Shown: piece by piece, positions 34,301 through 43,181 of the stretch
Position numbering within the stretch: position 1 is the first letter of the stretch
How the letters are laid out: every line of letters starts with the position of its first letter
Assembly (NCBI RefSeq): GCF_009455685.1
Contig: NZ_QPES01000001.1
Coordinates: forward strand, 558,001 to 622,000
Reading direction: 5' to 3'
Origin: Paraburkholderia hayleyella
Lineage (GTDB): Bacteria; Pseudomonadota; Gammaproteobacteria; Burkholderiales; Burkholderiaceae
Length of the DNA stretch: 64,000 nucleotides
Translations under genes and position numbers: made by a program
Notes under the pieces: generated by a model
The model's input: the letters and a program-made list of their open reading frames with translations, nothing else
Database searches by the model: none
Told to the model about the DNA's origin: nothing

Positions 34301-35203
34301 ATGCAGAACAAGGGTATCCGCACTGGCGTACTGGTGCTGGCGATGTCACTGGCGGGTTGCTCGACCGTGCAGACGCCGATCAAGGCTGATCCGATCGAAG
34401 GCTTTAACCGCACGATGTTCACGGTCAATGACAAGATCGACCAGTACGCGCTCAAGCCGGTCGCCGAAGGCTATGTGTGGCTGACACCGGAGCCGGTGCG
34501 CGATAGCGTGACCAATTTCTTTTCGAATGCTGGCGATGTGTATATCGCGGCGAACAATCTGCTGCAGCTCAAGATTGCCGATGGTGTGGGTGACATCATG
34601 CGTGTCGTGATCAACACGATATTTGGCGTGGGCGGCCTGTTCGATGTCGCCACGCTGGCGAAGCTGCCTAAACACGACAACGATCTTGGCCTGACGCTGG
34701 GACACTACGGCGTGCCGGCTGGCCCCTATCTGGTGTTGCCGCTGATGGGCCCAAGCACGGTGCGCGATACGGTTTCGATGGTAGGCGACTACTTTGTCAA
34801 TCCGCTTTCCTACGTCAAGCCGGATGCGGCAAGCTGGGGGCTGTACGGATTGAACGTGATCGATATGCGGGCCAACCTGCTGAGCGCGGGTGACGTGCTT
34901 GAAGGCGCGGCGCTCGACAAATATTCGTTTGTCCGCAATGCATACTTGCAGCGCCGCAAGTATTTGCTGTCGGATGGCAAGAGCGCGGCGTTGCCCGATT
35001 ATGGCGACGATACGCCGCCGCCGAAATACGAAGACGTGGACGAGACTGATGCTGCTGCATCGGGTGCAGCGGCGGCGGCTTCGGCCGGGAGGAAGGCTTC
35101 AGCGCCGACCAGCGCGGGGAGCGCGCCGCAACCGACGACTGTGCCCGCCAGCCAGATGATTCCTCCCACACTTTTTGGCCATCCTTCATTCAAGTTGCGC
35201 TAA
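34301..35203 (+). CDS. mlaA: Outer-membrane lipoprotein MlaA (VacJ)
   Basis: MlaA sits as a doughnut in the outer membrane and takes misplaced phospholipid from the outer leaflet to MlaC. The 300-residue lipoprotein has a lipobox SLAGC (Cys about 20), then the VacJ core: DPIEGFNRTMFTVNDKIDQY, PVRDSVTNFFSNAGD, GLTLGHYGVPAGPYLVLPLMGPSTVRD. The final 70 residues are Ala-, Pro- and Ser-rich and low complexity. In E. coli mlaA is elsewhere; here it lies inside the operon between mlaD and mlaC, as is common in Betaproteobacteria. A clear GGAAGGAG ribosome site precedes it. Confidence 0.96.
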   Translation: MQNKGIRTGVLVLAMSLAGCSTVQTPIKADPIEGFNRTMFTVNDKIDQYALKPVAEGYVWLTPEPVRDSVTNFFSNAGDVYIAANNLLQLKIADGVGDIMRVVINTIFGVGGLFDVATLAKLPKHDNDLGLTLGHYGVPAGPYLVLPLMGPSTVRDTVSMVGDYFVNPLSYVKPDAASWGLYGLNVIDMRANLLSAGDVLEGAALDKYSFVRNAYLQRRKYLLSDGKSAALPDYGDDTPPPKYEDVDETDAAASGAAAAASAGRKASAPTSAGSAPQPTTVPASQMIPPTLFGHPSFKLR

Positions 35204-35257
35204 CGCGTGGTAGCTTCCGCATTCGTGCGGAAGCATTCATTTTGGGCAGGATTTGAT

Positions 35258-35887
35258 ATGAAAAAATTATTCCTTGTGTCATTTTTTGCAGCTTTTCTGG
35301 CATTGACGGATAGTGCTTCCGCACAAGGTGTGGATACGAGTGCACCGGATATGCTGATTAAGACAGCCACGAAGCAGGTGATTGATGCTGTTCGCACTGA
35401 CAAATCGGTGCAGCAAGGCGATATCAACGAGATCACGAAGCTCGTCAACGAAAAAATCCTTCCCTACACCGATTTCCTCCGTACCACGCGGCTGGCGATG
35501 GGCCGTAACTGGCGCGTGGCGACTCCGCAGCAGCAGCAGCAGGTGGTCGAGCAGTTCAAGATACTGCTCATTCGCACCTACTCTGGCGCGCTGGCCCAGG
35601 TCCGCGACCAGCAGATCCAGTACCGGCCATTTCATGCCGATCCCGCCGCGACCGATGTGGTCGTGCGCTCCATGGTGATGAACAACGGCACGCCGATTCA
35701 GCTGGATTACCGCCTGTACAAGACCCCCCAGGGCTGGCGCGTGTATGACATCAACGTGTTGGGCGCATGGCTGATTCAGGCGTATCAGCAGCAGTTCAAT
35801 GAAGAGATTCAACAACATGGCGTCAATGGGCTGATCCAGTTCCTCACGCAGCGCAATCAGCAACTGGCGGCAGGCAAGCATTCATGA
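35258..35887 (+). CDS. mlaC: Periplasmic phospholipid-binding protein MlaC
   Basis: MlaC shuttles phospholipid through the periplasm between MlaA and MlaD. The 209-residue protein begins with a signal peptide (MKKLFLVSFFAAFLALTDSASA), then the ABC-toluene-type binding domain with VNEKILPYTDFLRTTRLAMGRNW, VVEQFKILLIRTYSGAL and a C-terminal YDINVLGAWLIQAYQQQFNEEI. The start is set by the signal peptide and an AGGA site; the frame extends 17 codons upstream without meaning. Stop overlaps mlaB by 4 bp. Confidence 0.95.
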   Translation: MKKLFLVSFFAAFLALTDSASAQGVDTSAPDMLIKTATKQVIDAVRTDKSVQQGDINEITKLVNEKILPYTDFLRTTRLAMGRNWRVATPQQQQQVVEQFKILLIRTYSGALAQVRDQQIQYRPFHADPAATDVVVRSMVMNNGTPIQLDYRLYKTPQGWRVYDINVLGAWLIQAYQQQFNEEIQQHGVNGLIQFLTQRNQQLAAGKHS

Positions 35888-36156
35888 AGCGCTTCGCCAG
35901 CGGCGCGACACTCACGCACGCTAGCGCCACAGCGGTGCTAGCCATGGGGCTGCAGCAGATCGAGGCGGGCGCGCAAGAGGTGGATTGCGCCGCGCTGACG
36001 CAATTCGATTCGTCCGCGCTGGCCGTGTTGCTGGCATGGCAGCGCGCGGCACAGGCGCGCCATGCTTCACTCGATATCGTCAATTTGCCCGCTGGGCTGG
36101 CGAACCTCGCGCAAGCCTACGGTATCGCCGAGCTATTGCCGATGACGTCATCGTAG
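35884..36156 (+). CDS. mlaB: STAS-domain protein MlaB
   Basis: MlaB is the small cytoplasmic STAS subunit that binds MlaF and stabilises the transporter. The 90-residue protein shows the STAS pattern: a strand with VDCAALTQFDSSALAVLLAWQRAA, where the Ser pair sits at the helix start, then LDIVNLPAGLANLAQAYGIAELL. Sequence similarity in this family is weak, but the position at the end of the mla operon with an ATGA overlap makes the call firm. Confidence 0.9.
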   Translation: MKRFASGATLTHASATAVLAMGLQQIEAGAQEVDCAALTQFDSSALAVLLAWQRAAQARHASLDIVNLPAGLANLAQAYGIAELLPMTSS

Positions 36157-36418
36157 TTTCAGCGCTTCACTGATTTCGCCCGGGCTGTTTCGATGCCTAC
36201 CGGGCTCAGGGATTTGAGCCTTTTGCCCTATAATCGAGCGTTTTTGGCGGGGATTTTGACTGTGGGAACGGGCCAGTCAAGCGGTCTCCAGTTAGTCGAG
36301 CAGCCCAAAGTAGTCTCGGCCGTCCCCATGAGCCGTCCCAGAACGAGCGGTTCCAAAGCGGCCCCCCATTCTTTTTTATTCCTCTCAAGGTGGCGTTGCT
36401 CAAGGCGGCGCGCAGCCC
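36157..36418. promoter_or_regulatory. Promoter and long leader before the ABC-2 exporter
   Basis: This 262-base gap has a perfect TATAAT at 36229-36234, which would give a leader of about 180 bases before the ATPase gene. The leader holds T runs and GC-rich inverted segments but no riboswitch that I recognise. A short open frame across it (36193-36441) has no protein-like character. Confidence 0.4.
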
Positions 36419-37345
36419 ATGTCAGCTATCGAAATTCGTAACGTCAAAAAGCGCTACCGGAATTTGCAGGCGCTTAAGGGCGTCAGCTTTGCCGTGGAAG
36501 AAGGCGAGTTTTTTGGGTTGCTGGGCCCCAATGGCGCGGGCAAAACGACGCTCATCAGCATTCTGGCGGGCTTGGCCCGTGCGACGGAAGGCCACATTAC
36601 GATACGCGGTCATGACGTCGTGAGCGATTTTCGTGCGGCGCGGCGTGCGCTTGGGGTGGTGCCACAGGAACTGGTTTTCGATCCGTTTTTTTCAGTGCGG
36701 GAAACCTTGCGCATTCAGTCGGGCTATTACGGCTTGCACCGCAATGACGCGTGGATCGACGAAATCATGGCCAATCTCGATCTCACCGAAAAAGCCGACG
36801 TCAATATGCGAGCGCTGTCCGGTGGTATGAAACGCCGCGTGCTGGTCGCCCAGGCGCTGGTGCACCGGCCCCCAGTGATTGTGCTGGACGAGCCTACGGC
36901 GGGCGTCGATGTCGAGTTACGCCAGACACTCTGGAAGTTCATTTCCCGCCTGAACCGCGAAGGCCATACGATCGTGCTGACCACGCACTATCTGGAAGAA
37001 GCCCAGGCGTTATGCGACCGTATCGCCATGCTGCGGCGCGGCGAAGTCGTCGCGCTTGAGCGGACTCATGCGTTGCTGCAACGTTTTGCCGGAACCCAGC
37101 TGTTTATCCGCCTGGCACAAGGTGCCTTGCCGGTTGAGCTGCGCTCGCTTGCAATCGATCCGGGCGCCTTGCCGGCCAACCAGCATCTGTTGCGTCTGAA
37201 CAATTACGACGAAGTCGAGCGGATCCTTGCGCAATGTCGTGCAGCGGGTTGCACATTCGATGAAATCGAAGTCCGCAAGGCCGATCTTGAAGACGTGTTT
37301 CTTCAGGTCATGAAGGGTCCGGAAGTGACCGGGGGGCTCGCATGA
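36419..37345 (+). CDS. ABC-2 type exporter ATP-binding protein (YadG-like)
   Basis: The 308-residue ATPase belongs to the DRA/ABC-2 exporter group like YadG. It has Walker A GLLGPNGAGKTT, signature RALSGGMKRRVLVAQAL, Walker B VIVLDEPTAGVD, the switch His in LTTHYLEEAQ and the C-terminal subdomain typical of the group. It overlaps its permease gene by 4 bp. Substrate is unknown; in Burkholderiaceae it neighbours mla and murA, suggesting an envelope role, which is inference only. Confidence 0.93.
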   Translation: MSAIEIRNVKKRYRNLQALKGVSFAVEEGEFFGLLGPNGAGKTTLISILAGLARATEGHITIRGHDVVSDFRAARRALGVVPQELVFDPFFSVRETLRIQSGYYGLHRNDAWIDEIMANLDLTEKADVNMRALSGGMKRRVLVAQALVHRPPVIVLDEPTAGVDVELRQTLWKFISRLNREGHTIVLTTHYLEEAQALCDRIAMLRRGEVVALERTHALLQRFAGTQLFIRLAQGALPVELRSLAIDPGALPANQHLLRLNNYDEVERILAQCRAAGCTFDEIEVRKADLEDVFLQVMKGPEVTGGLA

Positions 37346-38097
37346 GCGGTTTTCGCACGTTGTTTTATAAAGAAATCCTGCGCTTCTGGAAGGTGGCGTT
37401 TCAGACCGTGCTGGCGCCGGTCATCACCGCGCTGCTGTATCTGATGATCTTTGGCCATGCGTTGCGCGATCACGTTCAGGTGTATCCAGGGGTGCTGTAC
37501 ACCAGCTTCCTCGTGCCGGGCCTCGTGATGATGAGCATGCTGCAAAACGCGTTTGCCAACAGCTCGTCGTCGCTGATCCAGTCCAAAATCACCGGCAATC
37601 TCGTGTTTGTCTTGCTGCCGCCGCTCTCGCACTGGGAGATGTTCAGCGCGTATGTGCTGGCATCGGTCGTGCGTGGTCTCGCGGTCGGGTTTGGCGTGTT
37701 TATCGCTACGGTCTGGTTTATTCCGCTCAGTTATAACGCGCCGCTGTATATCGTCGCGTTCGCCGTACTGGGCTCGGCTATTCTGGGCACGCTGGGGCTG
37801 ATCGCGGGTATCTGGGCGGAAAAATTCGACCAGCTTGCCGCATTTCAGAATTTTCTGATCATGCCGCTGACGTTTCTTTCCGGGGTGTTTTATTCGACGC
37901 ACACGCTGCCGCCTGGCTGGCGTGAAGTATCGCAACTCAATCCTTTTTTCTACATGATCGACGGTTTTCGTTACGGCTTTTTCGGGATGTCGGATATCAA
38001 TCCGCTCGTGAGCCTGGCGATTGTCGGCGGTTTTTTTGTGGTGCTGGCGGCGCTGGCGATGCGGATGCTCGCATCCGGCTACAAGCTGCGCCAGTAA
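37342..38097 (+). CDS. ABC-2 type exporter permease (YadH-like)
   Basis: The 251-residue membrane protein has six hydrophobic segments and the ABC-2 signature region NFLIMPLTFLSGVFYSTHTLPPGWREVSQLNPFFYMIDGFRYGFFG. It starts with ATGA overlap after the ATPase gene and should dimerise with it as an exporter. Substrate cannot be inferred. Confidence 0.93.
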   Translation: MSGFRTLFYKEILRFWKVAFQTVLAPVITALLYLMIFGHALRDHVQVYPGVLYTSFLVPGLVMMSMLQNAFANSSSSLIQSKITGNLVFVLLPPLSHWEMFSAYVLASVVRGLAVGFGVFIATVWFIPLSYNAPLYIVAFAVLGSAILGTLGLIAGIWAEKFDQLAAFQNFLIMPLTFLSGVFYSTHTLPPGWREVSQLNPFFYMIDGFRYGFFGMSDINPLVSLAIVGGFFVVLAALAMRMLASGYKLRQ

Positions 38098-38119
38098 TTC
38101 ACGAATCCAGGAGCGTTTT

Positions 38120-38359
38120 ATGTTGCCCACTCCCGAGCAGGTCAAAAACTACATCGCTGCAGGGCTTGCCTGCCAGCACCTTGAGGTCGAAGGCGATGGC
38201 CAGCATTTCTTCGCCACGATCGTGGCCGAGGGGTTTGAAGGCAAGCGCCTGATTCAACGTCATCAACTGGTTTATGCAGCCCTGGGCGACCGCATGCGCG
38301 AAGAGATTCACGCGCTCAGTATGAAAACGCTAACACCCGCCGAATGGCGGCAAGCGTAA
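38120..38359 (+). CDS. BolA family protein (IbaG-like)
   Basis: A 79-residue BolA/IbaG protein. The family core is visible: MLPTPEQVKNYIAAGLACQHLEVEGDGQHFFATIVAEGFEGKRLIQRHQLVYAALGDRM; the His in RHQLVY is the conserved iron-sulfur ligand shared with monothiol glutaredoxins, and KTLTPAEW closes the domain. Start chosen for CCAGGAG upstream. The position right before murA matches the conserved ibaG(yrbA)-murA pair of proteobacteria, which supports IbaG over BolA itself. Confidence 0.92.
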   Translation: MLPTPEQVKNYIAAGLACQHLEVEGDGQHFFATIVAEGFEGKRLIQRHQLVYAALGDRMREEIHALSMKTLTPAEWRQA

Positions 38360-38480
38360 TCTGGACGCTTGTTCGAACGCCCCCCTCTCAGACCCCCGCG
38401 TTGTTGTTGATGACATGGCAGCGCACTCGCAACCAGCATGATAGCGGCCGGCGGCCGCCCAATTTCAGGAACCGAATGGC

Positions 38481-39746
38481 ATGGACAAACTCGTGATTGA
38501 AGGCGGGCAGCGGCTCGCAGGCGAGATCGTCGTTTCAGGGGCAAAAAATGCGGCGTTGCCTATTTTGTGTGCGGGCTTGCTCAGTGCCGAGCCGGTCTAT
38601 CTCGAAAATGTTCCTGATTTGCAGGATGTCCGCACTGTCTTGAAGCTGCTGGGCCAGATGGGCGTGCGCAGCGAGGCCGGCGCGGGCCAGGTGATGCTCG
38701 ACGCATCACGGGTGGACAATCTGGTCGCGCCCTATGAGCTGGTCAAAACCATGCGCGCCTCGATTCTCGTGCTGGGGCCGCTGGTGGCGCGTTTCGGTGA
38801 AGCGCGCGTATCGCTGCCAGGCGGCTGCGCCATTGGTGCACGGCCGGTTGACCAGCACATCAAGGGCTTGCAGGCGATGGGCGCTGAAATCAGCATCGAG
38901 CATGGTTTTATCGAAGCTCGCGCGAAGCGTTTAAAAGGCGCGCGTATCGTCACCGACATGATTACCGTGACGGGCACGGAGAATCTGCTCATGGCGGCGG
39001 TGCTCGCCGAGGGCGAAACCGTGATTGAAAACGCGGCACGCGAGCCCGAAGTCGGTGATCTGGCGCATCTGCTGGTGGCGATGGGCGCGCAGATCGGCGG
39101 CATTGGCACGGACCGTCTCGTGATCCAGGGCGTCGAAAAGCTGCATGGGGCGCGCCATAGCGTGATTCCCGACCGTATCGAAGCCGGCACTTTCCTGTGT
39201 GCTGTCGCAGCGGCCGGTGGCGACGTGATCTTGCGCCATGTGCGGCCGCAGACTTTCCAGGCGGTGACGGACAAGCTCCGCGAAGCGGGCGTGACGCTCG
39301 AAGAAGGCGCTGACTGGATGCGTGTGCGCATGAGCCAGCGGCCCAAGGCGGTGACGTTTCGCACCTCCGAATACCCCGCGTTTCCCACCGACATGCAAGC
39401 GCAGTTCATGGCGCTCAACACGATTGCGCAAGGGCGGGCGCAGGTGGTTGAAACCATCTTCGAAAACCGCTTTATGCATGTCCAGGAGCTGAACCGGCTT
39501 GGCGCGGACATCACGACGGATGGCAATACGGCGCTCGTCACGGGTGTGGACAAGCTGTCCGGGGCGAAGGTCATGGCGACGGATTTGCGGGCGTCCGCGA
39601 GCCTCGTGATCGCTGGGCTGTGCGCGGATGGCGAAACGCTGATCGACCGGATCTATCACCTGGACCGGGGCTACGACCGGATGGAAGCCAAGCTCACCAC
39701 GGTGGGCGCGACGGTGCGGCGCATCCATGGCGGGAGTGCGGCATGA
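38481..39746 (+). CDS. murA: UDP-N-acetylglucosamine 1-carboxyvinyltransferase MurA
   Basis: MurA transfers enolpyruvate from PEP to UDP-GlcNAc, the first committed step of peptidoglycan synthesis and the fosfomycin target. The 421-residue protein has GAKNAALPILCA (Lys22-Asn23), the loop LPGGCAIGARPVDQH with catalytic Cys116, meaning it is of the fosfomycin-sensitive type, and FPTDMQAQFMALN. Its stop overlaps the hisG start (ATGA), tying cell-wall and histidine genes into one transcript. Confidence 0.97.
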   Translation: MDKLVIEGGQRLAGEIVVSGAKNAALPILCAGLLSAEPVYLENVPDLQDVRTVLKLLGQMGVRSEAGAGQVMLDASRVDNLVAPYELVKTMRASILVLGPLVARFGEARVSLPGGCAIGARPVDQHIKGLQAMGAEISIEHGFIEARAKRLKGARIVTDMITVTGTENLLMAAVLAEGETVIENAAREPEVGDLAHLLVAMGAQIGGIGTDRLVIQGVEKLHGARHSVIPDRIEAGTFLCAVAAAGGDVILRHVRPQTFQAVTDKLREAGVTLEEGADWMRVRMSQRPKAVTFRTSEYPAFPTDMQAQFMALNTIAQGRAQVVETIFENRFMHVQELNRLGADITTDGNTALVTGVDKLSGAKVMATDLRASASLVIAGLCADGETLIDRIYHLDRGYDRMEAKLTTVGATVRRIHGGSAA

Positions 39747-40414
39747 GTTCCGCTGCACCCTTGACCCTGGCTTTATCGAAGGGCCGGATTTTCGAAGAGA
39801 CCTTGCCGCTGCTTGAGGCCGCGGGTGTGCAGGTGACCGAAGACCCGGAAACCTCGCGCAAGCTGATCCTGCCGACGACCGATCCGAACGTGCGCGTCAT
39901 CATCGTTCGCGCGACCGATGTTCCAACCTACGTCGAATATGGCGCGGCGGATTTCGGCGTGGCGGGCAAGGACGTGCTGCTCGAGCATGGCGGCAGCGGC
40001 CTGTATCAGCCGGTTGATCTGGATATCGCCCGTTGCCGCATGTCAGTGGCCGTGAAAGCGGGCTTCGATTACGCGAGCGCGGTGCGTCAGGGCGCGCGGC
40101 TGCGCGTGGCGACCAAATATGTTGAAACCGCGCGGGAGCATTTCGCTGCCAAGGGCGTTCACGTCGACCTGATCAAGCTGTACGGTTCGATGGAGCTGGC
40201 ACCGCTGGTGGGGCTGGCGGACGCGATTGTTGATCTGGTGAGCTCTGGCGGCACGTTACGGGCCAATAACCTGGTCGAAGTCGAAGAGATCATGTCGATC
40301 TCGTCGCGCCTTGTGGTCAATCAGGCCGCGCTCAAACTCAAGCGTGCGGCGTTACGCCCCTTTCTCGACGCCTTCGAGCGCGCCTCGCAGCAGCAACGCG
40401 GCGCGGCAGCCTGA
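39743..40414 (+). CDS. hisG: ATP phosphoribosyltransferase HisG (short form)
   Basis: HisG starts histidine synthesis by joining ATP and PRPP. The 223-residue protein is the short form that lacks the C-terminal regulatory domain and needs HisZ, which is not in this window. Motifs include LTLALSKGRIFEETLPLL, RATDVPTYVEYGAADFGVAGKDVLLE and the PRPP loop DAIVDLVSSGGTLRANNL. The ATG overlaps the murA stop. Confidence 0.97.
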   Translation: MSSAAPLTLALSKGRIFEETLPLLEAAGVQVTEDPETSRKLILPTTDPNVRVIIVRATDVPTYVEYGAADFGVAGKDVLLEHGGSGLYQPVDLDIARCRMSVAVKAGFDYASAVRQGARLRVATKYVETAREHFAAKGVHVDLIKLYGSMELAPLVGLADAIVDLVSSGGTLRANNLVEVEEIMSISSRLVVNQAALKLKRAALRPFLDAFERASQQQRGAAA

Positions 40415-40480
40415 GCGTGTTGCCAGCCTGAATGCTTATGGCCTGGCTCATGGCCACATGAATGGGCACGTATTACCGAA

Positions 40481-41821
40481 ATGGATAACAGCATGTCTAT
40501 GTCTACCCGAATTCGCAAACTCGATTCCAGCAGCACCGATTTTCGGCGTGAGTTGCACACCGTACTCGCTTTCGAAGCCAGTGAAGACGAAGCCATCGAG
40601 CGCTCGGTGGCACAAATTCTGGCCGAGGTGAAAGCGCGCGGCGATGCCGCTGTGCTGGAATACACCCATCGCTTCGACCGGCTGGAGGCGAAAAGCATCG
40701 CCGCGCTTGAAGTGCCGATGGCCGAACTCGAAGCGGCGCTGGAATCGCTTGAGCCCAAGCGCCGTGCGGCGCTGGAAGCCGCCGCCGCACGGGTGCGCGG
40801 CTATCACGAGAAGCAGAAGATCGAGTGCGGCAGCCATAGCTGGCAATACACCGAGGCCGATGGCACGGTACTGGGGCAAAAGGTTACGCCGCTCGATCGC
40901 GCCGGTATTTATGTCCCTGGCGGCAAGGCGGCCTATCCGTCATCGGTGCTGATGAATGCGATTCCGGCGCGCGTCGCGGGCGTGCGGGAGATCGTGATGG
41001 TGGTGCCGACGCCCGATGGCGTGAAAAATCCGCTTGTGCTGGCGGCGGCGCTGATGGGCGGTGTCGATCGGGTCTTCACGATTGGCGGCGCGCAGGCCAT
41101 TGGTGCGCTGGCGTATGGCACGCAAACCGTGCCTGCCGTCGACAAGATTTGCGGGCCGGGTAACGCGTATGTGGCTTCGGCCAAGCGGCGGGTGTTTGGC
41201 ACGGTCGGCATCGACATGATTGCCGGCCCCTCTGAGATTCTCGTGCTGTGCGATGGCACGACCGATCCACGCTGGGTGGCGATGGATCTCTTTTCACAAG
41301 CGGAACACGACGAACTGGCGCAATCCATTTTGCTGTGTCCGGACGCGGCGTTCATTGCCCGGGTGCATGAAGCCATCGATGAACTGTTGCCCACCATGAC
41401 GCGTCATGAAACCATCCGCAAGTCGCTCGAAGGGCGCGGTGCGCTGGTCAAGGTGCGTGACATGGCCGAGGCGTGCGCGATTGCCAACGATATCGCCCCC
41501 GAACACCTTGAGATCTCCTCACTTGAGCCGCAGCAATGGGGCAAACTGATTCGTCACGCGGGCGCGATTTTTCTGGGCCGCTACACCAGCGAGAGCCTGG
41601 GCGACTACTGCGCCGGGCCCAATCACGTGCTGCCGACCTCGCGCACAGCACGGTTTTCGTCGCCACTCGGCGTTTATGACTTCTTCAAACGTTCCAGCGT
41701 GATCGAAGTCAGCGCGGAAGGCGCGCAGACGCTGGGCGAAATCGCCGCCGAACTCGCCTATGGCGAGGGCCTGCAAGCGCACGCCCGCAGCGCCGAGTAC
41801 CGCATGAAGCAAAACGGTTAA
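40481..41821 (+). CDS. hisD: Histidinol dehydrogenase HisD
   Basis: HisD oxidises histidinol to histidine in two NAD-linked steps using Zn. The 446-residue protein shows GIYVPGGKAAYPSSVLMNAIPA, GGAQAIGALAYGT, KICGPGNAYVASAKR, GIDMIAGPSEILVL, the Zn-binding LFSQAEHDE and the catalytic APEHLEI, and ends in the family stretch AYGEGLQAHARSAEYRM. Starts at 40481, 40493 and 40499 are all in frame; a GGATAA site favours 40493, giving four residues less. Confidence 0.96.
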   Translation: MDNSMSMSTRIRKLDSSSTDFRRELHTVLAFEASEDEAIERSVAQILAEVKARGDAAVLEYTHRFDRLEAKSIAALEVPMAELEAALESLEPKRRAALEAAAARVRGYHEKQKIECGSHSWQYTEADGTVLGQKVTPLDRAGIYVPGGKAAYPSSVLMNAIPARVAGVREIVMVVPTPDGVKNPLVLAAALMGGVDRVFTIGGAQAIGALAYGTQTVPAVDKICGPGNAYVASAKRRVFGTVGIDMIAGPSEILVLCDGTTDPRWVAMDLFSQAEHDELAQSILLCPDAAFIARVHEAIDELLPTMTRHETIRKSLEGRGALVKVRDMAEACAIANDIAPEHLEISSLEPQQWGKLIRHAGAIFLGRYTSESLGDYCAGPNHVLPTSRTARFSSPLGVYDFFKRSSVIEVSAEGAQTLGEIAAELAYGEGLQAHARSAEYRMKQNG

Positions 41822-41886
41822 TGCAGTGCAACCGTGCGCGTGATGGGTTCTGGCGCGGTGCATGAGCCGGGCTTGTTTGCCTTGGC

Positions 41887-41938
41887 TCATTGGCCAGACT
41901 CATTGCCCAGGATCATTGCCCAGGATCATTGCCCAGAA
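41887..41938. repeat. Four 13-bp tandem repeats upstream of hisC
   Basis: Four consecutive units of TCATTGCCCAGGA, the first and last with small changes, lie in the 169-base gap between hisD and hisC. The unit is not a multiple of three and the region is not coding. Confidence 0.9.
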
Positions 41939-41990
41939 TCTACGCAATTTTCGAGCAACCAAGCAATCGCTATAGGCTCACCCGCCTGAT

Positions 41991-43061
41991 ATGACTACAC
42001 CACAAGATATTATTCGCTCCGACGTGCTTGCCATGACGAGCTATCCGGTGCCTGACGCCACGGGCCTCGTCAAGCTCGACGCCATGGAAAACCCCTTTGC
42101 GCTGCCCGAACCGCTGGCCATGCAATTGGGCCAGCATCTGGCGGGCGTGGCGCTGAACCGTTATCCCGCGCCGCGGCCCGCAGCGCTCATCAGCAAGATC
42201 AGTCAGGCGATGCACGTGCCAGCCGGATGTGGCGTGTTGCTGGGCAACGGCTCCGATGAAATCATCAGCATGTTGTCGATCGCCTGTGCCAAGCCGGGAG
42301 CGAAGATCCTCGCGCCCGTGCCGGGTTTTGTGATGTACCAGCTGTCGGCGCAACTGGCTCAGCTTGAATTTATCGGGGTGCCGCTTAAAGCCGATTTCAC
42401 GCTGGATCTCGGCGCGATGCTGGCGGCGATTGAGCAGCATCAGCCGGCCATTGTCTATCTCGCGTATCCGAACAATCCGACCGGGACGTTATATGCCGAT
42501 GCCGATATCGAATGCATCATCGCGGCCAGCCGCCACGGCCTTGTGGTGCTTGACGAGGCTTACCAGCCGTTCGCCCGGCACAGCTGGCTGCCGCGTGCCG
42601 CTGAGTTCGATAACGTCGTAGTCATGCGCACGGTATCGAAGCTGGGTTTGGCTGGTATCCGCCTCGGTTACCTGGTTGGCCGTCCCGCCTGGCTGAATGA
42701 GTTCGACAAGGTGCGCCCGCCCTACAACGTGAATGTCCTGACTCAGGCGGCCACTCACTTCTTGCTCGATCACCTCGACGTGCTGGAAGCCCAGGCGGCG
42801 CAGTTGCGCGACGAGCGCACACGGCTCGCCCATGCGGTGGCACAACTGCCCGGAATGGAAGTGTTTCCGAGTGCGGGCAATTTTCTGCTGGTCCGGGTGG
42901 CGGACGCGGCCGCCACGTTTGAAAAGCTGCTGGCGGCGCGAATCCTGATCAAAAACGTGAGTAAAATGCATCCACTCCTGACCAATTGCGTGCGTTTAAC
43001 CGTGGGCTCTCCCGCTGAAAATGCGCAATTGCTTACCGCACTGGCATCCAGCTCCCCCTGA
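41991..43061 (+). CDS. hisC: Histidinol-phosphate aminotransferase HisC
   Basis: HisC moves an amino group from glutamate to imidazole acetol phosphate. The 356-residue fold-I PLP enzyme has LDAMENPFALP, LGNGSDEIIS, YLAYPNNPTGTLY, VLDEAYQPF and the PLP lysine in RTVSKLGLAGIRLGY, plus a C-terminal substrate Arg in NCVRLTVGSP. It starts about 50 bases after the 13-bp repeats, so repeat number could affect its distance from hisD. Confidence 0.96.
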   Translation: MTTPQDIIRSDVLAMTSYPVPDATGLVKLDAMENPFALPEPLAMQLGQHLAGVALNRYPAPRPAALISKISQAMHVPAGCGVLLGNGSDEIISMLSIACAKPGAKILAPVPGFVMYQLSAQLAQLEFIGVPLKADFTLDLGAMLAAIEQHQPAIVYLAYPNNPTGTLYADADIECIIAASRHGLVVLDEAYQPFARHSWLPRAAEFDNVVVMRTVSKLGLAGIRLGYLVGRPAWLNEFDKVRPPYNVNVLTQAATHFLLDHLDVLEAQAAQLRDERTRLAHAVAQLPGMEVFPSAGNFLLVRVADAAATFEKLLAARILIKNVSKMHPLLTNCVRLTVGSPAENAQLLTALASSSP

Positions 43062-43181
43062 ATCTCCAAACTGAACCTCATTCAACGGCGCGAGTGCTGA
43101 AGCCTGCATCGGCGGCAAGCATGGTCGTGCCGATTCACCCGCATCTTTTGACCCTTTTCAAGCTTAATTCGAGGAATTGCC

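Noticed and set aside
36193..36441. Open frame of 82 codons in the leader of the ABC-2 exporter
   Set aside because: It overlaps the exporter start, lacks a ribosome site and has low-complexity Ser/Arg content.
41887..41938. 13-bp array considered as a CRISPR
   Set aside because: Units are contiguous with no spacers and too short; no cas genes are in the window.
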